From Syntrophaceae bacterium UBA4778 (GTDB lineage Bacteria; Desulfobacterota; Syntrophia; Syntrophales; UBA4778), in contig DHHG01000254.1 of the NCBI GenBank assembly GCA_002403175.1, positions 1-16,059 on the forward strand: a stretch of 16,059 nt of DNA. The letters are read 5' to 3'. Shown in pieces: positions 1 through 5,743 of this stretch; positions within the stretch are counted from its first letter, which is position 1, and each line of letters begins with the position of its first letter. Made by a program: the position numbers and the translations under genes. The notes beneath the pieces are model-generated. The model ran no database searches and was not told the origin of the DNA. It worked only from the letters and a program-made list of their open reading frames with translations.

Positions 1-1
1 G

Positions 2-487
2 CTGATTGTTTTTGTGCTGGCAGTGTTTTTTATCCTTATCATTCCCAGCCTTATCTGGAAGCAGTCGGTGGAAAGGGACCTCTCAACGCTTACCGCGAAA
101 TATCATGAATTTTCCACTGCGGCCACCGAATATGGAATCTTGAGAGAGAGCGTAAATGCCATCGAGCAGAAAAAAACGCTCACAAAGGTTACTACTCTCG
201 CACAGGCGATGGATGATATTACTTCACCCCTTGGGATCAAGGGGAAAGTGAAGTCAATTAAGGGGACAGGGATAAAGAAGACTGTTGATAAAATGAGTGA
301 AGATTCTGCAGAGGTTCAGATAGAGAAACTCAACATGAGCGAACTTGTGCATCTGTTGTATAAAATCGAGAATGCCCCTATGATTTTGGCCGTAAAGAAA
401 GTGGCTATGAAGAAGTCTTTTGAAACTCCTGATCTCCTCGATGTCACTATGTCGGTATCACTTTTCAGCGGACAGCCGGCTCCTTAG
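2..487 (+). CDS. gspM: Type II secretion system protein M-like (GspM), 5' partial
   Basis: The reading frame is open to the left edge, so the true start lies outside the window; a GTG at 14 is only an internal candidate. The visible protein starts in a hydrophobic membrane segment (LIVFVLAVFFILIIPSLIW), followed by a periplasmic part with a short helical region (about residues 20-60) and a compact alpha/beta end. This single N-terminal anchor plus ferredoxin-like periplasmic domain is the layout of GspM/PilO proteins, which link the inner-membrane platform to the assembly ATPase and GspL. Similarity is weak by eye, as usual in this family; the call rests largely on gspN lying next downstream on the same strand. 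A PilO-like protein is the alternative. The stop is at 485-487. Confidence 0.6.
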   Translation: MIVFVLAVFFILIIPSLIWKQSVERDLSTLTAKYHEFSTAATEYGILRESVNAIEQKKTLTKVTTLAQAMDDITSPLGIKGKVKSIKGTGIKKTVDKMSEDSAEVQIEKLNMSELVHLLYKIENAPMILAVKKVAMKKSFETPDLLDVTMSVSLFSGQPAP

Positions 488-589
488 TTATTCCCTATAG
501 AAAGGGTGTTACGCTTTTCTAATCCGATGAAAGTTTTCCAACTTTGGTGTGATGTATTTAATGTTCACGAAGGGATGTTCCAAATAAAG

Positions 590-623
590 TGCCCCCTTTG
601 AAAAAGGGGGTAAGGGGGATTTA
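590..623 (+). repeat. Palindromic repeat family A, copy 1 (left inverted end)
   Basis: The unit reads TGCCCCCTTTGAAAAAGGGG, then a spacer, then GGGGGATTTA. CCCCCTTT pairs with the following AAAGGGGG-type arm to give a hairpin. It lies 14 bp before the start of the DUF559 gene and is matched in inverse orientation at 991-1026. The 100 bases between the gspM stop (487) and this repeat hold nothing I recognise. Confidence 0.8.
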
Positions 624-637
624 TACAGGCGTAGAGA

Positions 638-990
638 ATGCTTCCGTATAATGCAAATCTTAAACGTAAATCTCAGCATTTACGCAAATATTTAACAGAT
701 AGCGAGAGAGTTTTGTGGTTACGCCTGCGTGGTAAACAACTCATGGGGATACAATTAAGCCGGTTGGCAACTATATTGTGGATTTCTACGCGCCAAAGGT
801 AAATTTAGTAATAGAAGTGGATGGATCACAACATATGCAAGCTGATCATCTTCAAAGTGATAAGGTCCGTGACGAATATCTTAAAGGTTTGGGTTATAAG
901 ATTCTGCGTTTCAACAGTAAGGATGTTCTAAGGGAAACGGATGCTATTGTGGATGTCATATTTCGAACGATGCAGGAACAGCATAAATGA
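638..990 (+). pseudogene. DUF559-type (Vsr/restriction-like fold) endonuclease, frameshifted
   Basis: The first part reads from ATG 638 as MLPYNANLKRKSQHLRKYLT..., then ERVLWLRLRGKQLMGIQL, the typical N-terminal half of DUF559 proteins. About position 755 the frame changes: the frame +1 continuation gives KPVGNYIVDFYAPKVNLVIE, then VDGSQHMQ, a downstream region with conserved D, E and VDGxQH residues of the nuclease core, and ends LRFNSKDVL...IVDVIFRTM at the TGA at 988-990. The few residues expected between GIQ and KPVG (usually an F-R-R-Q stretch) are missing, so a short deletion of non-multiple-of-3 length fits best. The unshifted frame stops near 802. Family members (about 115-125 aa) are small PD-(D/E)xK nucleases of uncertain role. 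A sequencing error is the alternative to a true pseudogene. Confidence 0.8.
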
Positions 991-1026
991 GAAATCCCCC
1001 ATAAGCCCCCTTTGCCAAAGGGGGCA
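991..1026 (-). repeat. Palindromic repeat family A, copy 2 (right inverted end)
   Basis: GAAATCCCCCATAAGCCCCC is followed by TTTGCCAAAGGGGGCA. Read on the - strand it is the same unit as 590-623. It directly follows the DUF559 stop codon and contains a CCCCCTTT/AAAGGGGG hairpin. Confidence 0.8.
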
Positions 1027-1133
1027 GGTTAAAAGAGAGGTAACTTTGTAATAGAGAGGAAAGAGGGGATTTACAATTATTGGGAAGAGATTTAAGCTTC
1101 CATGACTGGAGTCCTGTCTTTTTTTTAGAAGTT

Positions 1134-1168
1134 CCACCCTTTGAAAAAGGGGGGTTAGGGGGGATTTA
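1134..1168 (+). repeat. Palindromic repeat family A, copy 3, abutting gspN
   Basis: CCACCCTTTGAAAAAGGGGG then TTAGGGGGGATTTA, in the same orientation as copy 1. It ends 3 bases before the inferred first codon of gspN, and its AGGGGGG run lies where a ribosome binding site is expected. Between copy 2 and copy 3 (1027-1133) there is a second GGGGATTTACA at 1064-1074, matching the end of copy 3, and a run of eight T at 1119-1126 after a weak 5-bp hairpin; no gene was seen there. Confidence 0.75.
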
Positions 1169-1171
1169 CAT

Positions 1172-2023
1172 ATCAAAAAAATTGTCATCTCGCTTCTCAT
1201 TATTTTCCTGTGTGTCTGGGGTGCATGGTTTGTCATACCGGAATCTTTGATTGTCAACTATTTCAATGAGGCTACTGAAGGTCGGAATGTTACAATAGAG
1301 CTTATAGGTCTCAATAAAGGTCTCTTTTATACCATTCATATTGAGCGTATCCTCTTTAATTTGCCCACACAGCACAAGATTGCGCGAACTTCTCTCCCGA
1401 ATTCATCTCTCCCTTCTCCTCTCTCGGCGGGAGGGGAAAAAGGAGGGGGAGACCTTCTCATAATTATTCAAGATGTAGACATTACACCTGATCCGTTATC
1501 TTTTTTTACACTTGTCCCTCAATTAAATATCAACGGCAAACTGAATCTTGGCACAATTCATGGGTTAATAGCCATAAGACAGCCCGCCCCGAATATGCAT
1601 ATCGTCGGTGAAAATATTCAGATTAAAGGCTTGCCGATGGTTGAAAGAACGGGAATATCTGGTGATGGAACGCTTAAATTCAATTTTCTGAGGGGAGACC
1701 AGAAAGGAGTAGTTACCTTTTCCATTGACAACGCGAAGTTAAAAGGCGACATCACCGGGATAGGCGTTCTACCATTGGATGTGTTCAAGAGCGTGAAGGG
1801 ATTGCTTACCATAGAAGATACAGTGAATGTCGATTCTCTCACTATGGAAGGTAAGGGCATTTATGTGAGAATGAAAGGAACCATTAAAGAAAGTAACTTT
1901 GATGGTAATATCGAGATAATGATGGATTCTTCATTCGATCTTTATGCCATGCTCCAGGCGCTTCTGGAGCGATACAAAATTTCAACGGGTTATTATGTCA
2001 TCCCATATACTAAAAAGATTTAG
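1172..2023 (+). CDS. gspN: Type II secretion system protein N (GspN)
   Basis: Inner-membrane accessory protein of the type II secretion machine. From 1172 the protein reads IKKIVISLLIIFLCVWGAW, a classic short basic start plus one membrane helix, followed by PESLIVNYFNEATEGRNVTI and a repetitive beta-rich periplasmic region (INGKLNLGTIHG, GDGTLKFNFLRG, LTMEGKGIYVRMKG, the last near residue 230), as in the GspN family. Length is about 283 aa. No ATG, GTG or TTG exists between the upstream in-frame stop at 1142 and a TTG at 1247, and starting at 1247 would remove the membrane helix. The likely start is ATC 1172, a noncanonical codon or a mutated ATG, preceded by AGGGGGG from the flanking repeat. 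Residues about 74-93 are encoded by an inserted palindrome. The end overlaps the next gene. Confidence 0.75.
   Translation: MKKIVISLLIIFLCVWGAWFVIPESLIVNYFNEATEGRNVTIELIGLNKGLFYTIHIERILFNLPTQHKIARTSLPNSSLPSPLSAGGEKGGGDLLIIIQDVDITPDPLSFFTLVPQLNINGKLNLGTIHGLIAIRQPAPNMHIVGENIQIKGLPMVERTGISGDGTLKFNFLRGDQKGVVTFSIDNAKLKGDITGIGVLPLDVFKSVKGLLTIEDTVNVDSLTMEGKGIYVRMKGTIKESNFDGNIEIMMDSSFDLYAMLQALLERYKISTGYYVIPYTKKI
1392..1452 (+). repeat. GC-rich palindromic element inserted in frame within gspN
   Basis: A pyrimidine-rich arm (CTCTCCCTTCTCCTCTCT, 1407-1424) is followed by a purine-rich arm (GGGAGGGGAAAAAGGAGGGG, from 1429), forming an imperfect hairpin typical of intergenic repeats. Here it is translated as TSLPNSSLPSPLSAGGEKGG, a low-complexity Pro/Ser/Gly stretch unlike the flanking beta-rich sequence. 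The reading frame stays open on both sides. Confidence 0.65.
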
Positions 2024-3167
2024 TTCCCATTGGCTGAAGAACAGAGGTGCCGCGTTCTACGGGGTCATTGTTATTGCTGTTTGTGTGGGAATGCTTATCA
2101 TCGGGCTATGGCCTTTCGACTTCAGACCCGCCAACAACGTGATGTGGCTTGGTGACAGGAATGGCATCAATTTTTATGGCAGTGGCACGGTTATGAGCGC
2201 CGATAGTTGGAATAAAGAGCAGAATCCGCTTTTTCCTGACAAGTCAATCAGTATGGAACTCTGGCTCCGTCCCTTAACAGAAACAAGCAGCCTTCCAACT
2301 ATCCTTACACTGTACGATGAAAAAACACCGTATATCTTTTTTGTTGGTCAGTGGAGGTCCCATCTGGCCATTCGGAGCAGAACGGATGACCCGGACGCAC
2401 ATAAACCCGGTAAAAGCTATCAGGAAACAGGTTTATCGAACGCCCTTCTGAAAAATATTGATACTTTTATCACCATCACATCAGGACCGGAAGGAACCGT
2501 CATATACCAGAACGGTGTGCGGGCCAGATTCTCTCCCCGTCATCGATTGCTTGCGGGATATAACGGAGAGCCATTCCGTCTCATTCTGGGCAACTCATAC
2601 AGCACCGGAAGCTACTGGACAGGACATCTATCAGGACTCGCCATGTATAATCGGACATTAACACATAGACAGGTTTCCCGTAGTTACCTTGATTGGATTC
2701 ATAAGGGTATTCCTCCCGTGGAAGAGAGCGGCTGTATTGCCCTTTATGTATTTGACGAGAAAAAAGGTGCCATAGTCTACGATCACACGAGCCATGGTCG
2801 CTGGCTCATAATTCCGGAAATATTCACGCCTGTTAAGCTGACGGCACTCCATTTTCCCTGGCATGATGATTTTCAGTGGAATCGGTCTTTTTTTCAGGAT
2901 GTCATTATCAATATTGCCGGATTCATACCGTTCGGTTTCTTCTGCGCCTGCTTGCTGGTAAAGACTCGAAAGTTCAGAATAGCTGCTATTTATACGATCA
3001 CGGTCTTCTCAGGATTTGCCCTGAGCCTGCTTATCGAATTGCTGCAGATCTATCTCCCTGCACGGGATTCTTCAATGACAGACCTGGTATGCAATATTGC
3101 AGGAACCATCATGGGATTGATTATTTTTCACGCAACTATGTATAGCTCCCAACTTTCGAAAAGATAG
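1995..3167 (+). CDS. Membrane protein with LamG-like domain and C-terminal VanZ domain
   Basis: About 390 aa from ATG 1995, which overlaps the gspN end by 29 bp; an in-frame ATG at 1944 would overlap by 80 bp and is less likely. Residues about 20-40 form a membrane helix (GVIVIAVCVGMLIIGLWPF). The middle (about 60-270) resembles a LamG/concanavalin A-like jelly roll: ISMELWLRP, GTVIYQNGVRARF, FRLILGNS, GHLSGLAMYNRTLT. The end (about 305-385) carries VanZ signatures: DVIINIAGFIPFGFF, SLLIELLQIYLPARDSSMTD, LVCNIAGTIMG, with about three membrane helices. VanZ was named for teicoplanin resistance, but stand-alone VanZ proteins are common near surface-polysaccharide genes and their role is mostly unknown. 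The LamG part could bind a glycan outside the inner membrane. Probably cotranscribed with gspN. Confidence 0.8.
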   Translation: MSSHILKRFSSHWLKNRGAAFYGVIVIAVCVGMLIIGLWPFDFRPANNVMWLGDRNGINFYGSGTVMSADSWNKEQNPLFPDKSISMELWLRPLTETSSLPTILTLYDEKTPYIFFVGQWRSHLAIRSRTDDPDAHKPGKSYQETGLSNALLKNIDTFITITSGPEGTVIYQNGVRARFSPRHRLLAGYNGEPFRLILGNSYSTGSYWTGHLSGLAMYNRTLTHRQVSRSYLDWIHKGIPPVEESGCIALYVFDEKKGAIVYDHTSHGRWLIIPEIFTPVKLTALHFPWHDDFQWNRSFFQDVIINIAGFIPFGFFCACLLVKTRKFRIAAIYTITVFSGFALSLLIELLQIYLPARDSSMTDLVCNIAGTIMGLIIFHATMYSSQLSKR

Positions 3168-3189
3168 TATTGACAACGGACCTTTACTT

Positions 3190-3220
3190 GGGCATATTTA
3201 GTAATATGCCCACGGTTTTA
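3190..3220 (+). terminator. Rho-independent terminator after the LamG-VanZ gene
   Basis: A perfect 8-bp stem GGGCATAT (3190-3197) / ATATGCCC (3204-3211) with a 6-base loop is followed by ACGGTTTTA. It lies 23 bp after the stop codon. The T run is short, so strength is uncertain. Confidence 0.65.
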
Positions 3221-3251
3221 AGAACTTTGATAATTTTCACCTTCATTTCGA

Positions 3252-3284
3252 CCCCCTCGTGTTTACTTTTGGTAAACTAGGGGG
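3252..3284. repeat. Stem-loop with nested inverted arms
   Basis: CCCCCT (3252-3257) pairs with AGGGGG (3279-3284), and inside it GTTTAC (3261-3266) pairs with GTAAAC (3272-3277) around a TTTTG loop. It is followed by AAAAA, not T, so it is not a terminator for rightward transcription. It is preceded by CATTTCGACC, which matches the start of repeat family B. Confidence 0.55.
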
Positions 3285-3292
3285 AAAAAGCC

Positions 3293-3331
3293 GTGCCTCA
3301 ACCCCTGACGTGTACATTCGAGGGCAGGCAC
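3293..3331. repeat. Second stem-loop in the 3168-3405 intergenic region
   Basis: GTGCC (3293-3297) pairs with GGCAC (3327-3331), with further CCC/GGG pairing inside. Its function is unknown. The 237-bp gap between the LamG-VanZ gene and the response regulator holds four such structures and no gene. Confidence 0.4.
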
Positions 3332-3354
3332 TGACCGGGAATCAAGGTTTTATG

Positions 3355-3390
3355 ACTCCCTCTCTGACAAAGGGGGATTAAGAGGGCTTT
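3355..3390 (+). repeat. Degenerate copy of repeat family A
   Basis: ACTCCCTCTCTGACAAAGGG then GGATTAAGAGGGCTTT matches the family A order (C-rich arm, AAAGGGGG, spacer, G-rich, TTT) with substitutions. It ends 16 bp before the response regulator start. Confidence 0.5.
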
Positions 3391-3405
3391 CGCAAAGGAT
3401 ACTCT

Positions 3406-3894
3406 ATGGCCATGAATAAAAAAAAGACGAATCGGGTATTAATTGTTGATGATGAAGAAAATATACGACAGATCCTTACGGAGTACCTCACAGACTTTGG
3501 TTATGAAGTAACGTGCGCGGCAGACGGCCAGGAGGCCCTGCAGATATTCCGCAAGGACTATTTCGATATTATATTATCTGATCTCGTGATGAGACCGATG
3601 GACGGATTAGAACTGCTCACTGAAATCAAGAAGGTTGATCATGACGTATTATTCATCATGATTACCGGTTATCCGTCGATTGAATCTGCCATGAAGGCTA
3701 TAAAGAACGGGGCCAGGGATTATATTACGAAGCCCTTTAACATCGATGAGATCAGATTGAAGATGGAAAGGGCTCTTCTTGAGAGAAACATGCAGGGGAG
3801 GTTGAAGAATATCCAGGGCATCGTCTGGGCCCTTGTCATCTCCATTCCTGTATGGCTCATCCTCGGCATACTCCTGGCAAAAATGCTGAAATAA
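3406..3894 (+). CDS. Single-domain response regulator with C-terminal transmembrane anchor
   Basis: Signal-transduction receiver protein, 162 aa. Residues about 9-125 are a CheY-like receiver: acidic pocket D15/D16 (VLIVDDEENIR), phosphoacceptor D59 (DIILSDLVM), T87 (FIMITGYP) and K109 (YITKPFN). There is no DNA-binding or enzymatic output domain. Instead residues about 138-160 (GIVWALVISIPVWLILGILL) form a membrane helix after a basic amphipathic linker, so the receiver should be tethered to the inner membrane with its N-terminus in the cytoplasm. Start ATG 3406 is supported by AAAGGA at 3394-3399, 6 bases upstream; ATG 3412 is possible. The cognate histidine kinase is not in the window. The gene converges with the sugar dehydrogenase and looks monocistronic. 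Confidence 0.9.
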   Translation: MAMNKKKTNRVLIVDDEENIRQILTEYLTDFGYEVTCAADGQEALQIFRKDYFDIILSDLVMRPMDGLELLTEIKKVDHDVLFIMITGYPSIESAMKAIKNGARDYITKPFNIDEIRLKMERALLERNMQGRLKNIQGIVWALVISIPVWLILGILLAKMLK

Positions 3895-3920
3895 TAAAAG
3901 GACAGGCAACGCGCCTGTCC
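3890..3920 (-). terminator. Terminator of the leftward biosynthetic operon
   Basis: A perfect 8-bp stem GGACAGGC (3900-3907) / GCCTGTCC (3913-3920) with loop AACGC. Read on the - strand it is followed by TTTTATTATTT, a good U tract, so it should stop transcription coming from the dehydrogenase gene. On the + strand it is followed by CATCC and would be weak. Confidence 0.75.
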
Positions 3921-3933
3921 CATCCTTAATCCC

Positions 3934-3982
3934 TGAACCTTGAACCTTGAACCTTGAACCTTGAACCTTTATCCTTTATCCT
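3934..3982. repeat. Heptanucleotide tandem repeat (TGAACCT)
   Basis: Five perfect copies of TGAACCT (3934-3968) are followed by two copies of the variant TTATCCT (3969-3982) and a decayed unit TCATCTT. The repeat overlaps the stop codon of the - strand dehydrogenase, so its decayed end may encode the last residues of that protein. Confidence 0.9.
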
Positions 3983-5643
3983 TCATCTTTTAACCTCTTT
4001 CCCTGAACTTTGTCCTTGATTCGTTTCACATGTCCCCGTCCCAGTCCTTTTACTTCACAGCCAAGCTCAAAAAAACGCCTGATCTTCGTATCATCCAAAA
4101 TCCCGAAACAATCGACCACCGCAACAGGACGTCCTGTCATCTCTACAATATCGTCTGGAGTCAGGCACAGATATGCCTCATGCCTTACCGCCAGTATAAC
4201 GGCATCTGCCTTATGGAGGGTATCAGCAATTTCCGTATTGATGCGCAGCTCAGAGAGCCTCTCCTGGTTACGGAAAAACCGCGAGCGAGACTGACCGGGC
4301 GCCGGGTAGCTTTCCTGTTTCTCAAACTCCCACCAGTGTTTCACATATGGATCGTGGACGAACACATCGGCCCCCATTTCTGTCAGCTTGCGGACAAGAA
4401 TCTCCGAGCCGCTGTAACGGGTATCCCCCACGTCTTCACGATAAGACGCGCCTAGAACGGCAATTTTGCATGCGGCCACGATCTTCCCCATGTTCCGCAA
4501 TGCATCCCGTACGAGTTGAGCCGCGTGAAGTGGCCGGGTATCATTGATATTGATCGCGGTTGGCGTTATTTGAAAGATGTCGTCTTCAAATCCCATCAGG
4601 GTATGGTAGGACCAGACTCCCAGTCCCCCATCCTTGGGAAGGCAGTATCCCCCGATCCCCGGTCCCGGGAAAATGATATTCGAGTGGGTTGGTCGCATGC
4701 GGATAGCCTCTAAAACCTTGATAATATCAACGCCGTTCCTTTCTGCGAAAATACTCCATTCGTGGAGATACGCCAGGATTGTTGCACGGTACGAATTCTC
4801 AACGATCTTGCAGGTTTCACTCTCAATTGGCCTGTCTAAAACCGTGAGTGGAAACTTTTCGACGTTCAAGACATCGGAGAGGAACGCCGTGACGCGTTTC
4901 CGCGCTTCCTCATTGATGCCGCTGCACACCCGCCAGAAATCACGGATGGAAGAAACATAATGGCGCCCGGGCATAACCCGCTCGAAGGAATGAGAAAGGA
5001 GTGGTTCCCGATCAGTAATGCCGCGCTTCTCAAACGCTTTTTTCATGATTGGATAGGCGATATATTCAGTTGTTCCCGGGGGAACGGTCGTTTCGATGAG
5101 CACCAGACAATCCGGTTTTATCCGTTCACCGATGACTCTGAGGCTGTCCTCGAGGGCGGCGATATCCGCCTCTCCGCATCGCATATCGCCAAGGGTTTCT
5201 TTATTGTAATCGCACTGGACGTCCACGACCACTACATCGGCAAGGGAAAGGGCATCATAGGTAAATGTTGCCATTAAGGTTTTCTTCTCATTCACGCAGC
5301 GATGAATTAACGGAGCTACTTCAGGGTCTTCCGACTCTACGGGAGCAAGACCTCTATTGATATAGGGAGTTTTCCAGTAAGAGCGTGGGGAGGGACGCTG
5401 CATGCCGATAACAAATTTTGACGGTTTACCGGTTTTCTTATCCACTGTATCGGCGACGACACCGGCCATAACAGCCCCTACGAAACCCAGGCCCATTACA
5501 ACCACAATTTCACGGCCCATGGCTTTTTGTTCACCAACAAGTTTCTGCAGCCTTGTAAATTCTTCATCATAATCTTTCTTCTGGGGGAGGGGAAATGATT
5601 CGCCGTTTGGAGAGACAGAGGCTAAATGGTCATGCTTGTTCAT
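3976..5643 (-). CDS. Nucleotide-sugar dehydrogenase (UDP-glucose/GDP-mannose dehydrogenase superfamily)
   Basis: Cytoplasmic enzyme oxidising a nucleotide-activated sugar to its uronic acid with two NAD+. The Rossmann motif GLGFVG is at 51-56; ETTVPPGTT at 184-192; K279-N283 and the helix after it form the central dimer domain; catalytic C334 lies in GPGIGGYCLPKD; the C-terminal substrate domain has VLGASYREDVGDTRYSG and VFVHDPYVKHW. It resembles WecC/WbpO/TviB-type enzymes more than Ugd, but the substrate cannot be read from sequence. At 555 aa it is over 100 residues longer than usual, with an N-terminal extension of about 45 polar residues and a longer C-terminal half. Start ATG 5643 has AAAGGA 8 bases upstream. 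It is last of the leftward run, 100 bp after nadE. Its Lys-rich tail (KDKVQGKRLKDEG) adjoins a tandem repeat. Confidence 0.88.
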   Translation of the reverse strand: MNKHDHLASVSPNGESFPLPQKKDYDEEFTRLQKLVGEQKAMGREIVVVMGLGFVGAVMAGVVADTVDKKTGKPSKFVIGMQRPSPRSYWKTPYINRGLAPVESEDPEVAPLIHRCVNEKKTLMATFTYDALSLADVVVVDVQCDYNKETLGDMRCGEADIAALEDSLRVIGERIKPDCLVLIETTVPPGTTEYIAYPIMKKAFEKRGITDREPLLSHSFERVMPGRHYVSSIRDFWRVCSGINEEARKRVTAFLSDVLNVEKFPLTVLDRPIESETCKIVENSYRATILAYLHEWSIFAERNGVDIIKVLEAIRMRPTHSNIIFPGPGIGGYCLPKDGGLGVWSYHTLMGFEDDIFQITPTAININDTRPLHAAQLVRDALRNMGKIVAACKIAVLGASYREDVGDTRYSGSEILVRKLTEMGADVFVHDPYVKHWWEFEKQESYPAPGQSRSRFFRNQERLSELRINTEIADTLHKADAVILAVRHEAYLCLTPDDIVEMTGRPVAVVDCFGILDDTKIRRFFELGCEVKGLGRGHVKRIKDKVQGKRLKDEG

Positions 5644-5743
5644 TATAAAATCCTTTCACGTTGTATGAATATTTTTTCGCAATAACTGCCATACAAATCA
5701 ATGTCATGTAAAGAGAGAAATTCGGTCCGAGCCTCTGCAAATA

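Larger units (their letters stand above)
590..1026 (+). mobile_element. Candidate small mobile unit: DUF559 gene between inverted family A repeats
   Basis: The unit consists of family A copy 1 in forward orientation, a DUF559-type endonuclease gene, and family A copy 2 in reverse orientation beginning at the base after the stop codon. The inverted ends match closely: TGCCCCCTTTGAAAAAGGGG on the left and, read from the other strand, TGCCCCCTTTGGCAAAGGGG on the right. It sits between gspM and gspN, which are normally adjacent or overlapping, and so appears to be an insertion. There is no transposase and I could not define target-site duplications. The nuclease gene is broken in this copy. The mobile interpretation is inference. 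Confidence 0.45.

Noticed and set aside
928..1375. Open frames on the - strand over the repeat region and the gspN start
   Set aside because: Their translations are repeat-derived or antisense to gspN and show no domain features.
1944..1994. ATG 1944 as start of the LamG-VanZ gene
   Set aside because: It would overlap gspN by 80 bp and add a non-typical basic stretch; ATG 1995 gives a short basic N-terminus before the membrane helix.
3240..3331. Possible integron attC site because of paired short arms
   Set aside because: The arms do not match the conserved GTTRRRY/RYYYAAC core sites and no integrase is present.
3934..3982. Possible CRISPR-like or iteron array
   Set aside because: The unit is a 7-bp direct tandem repeat without spacers and no cas or replication gene is near.
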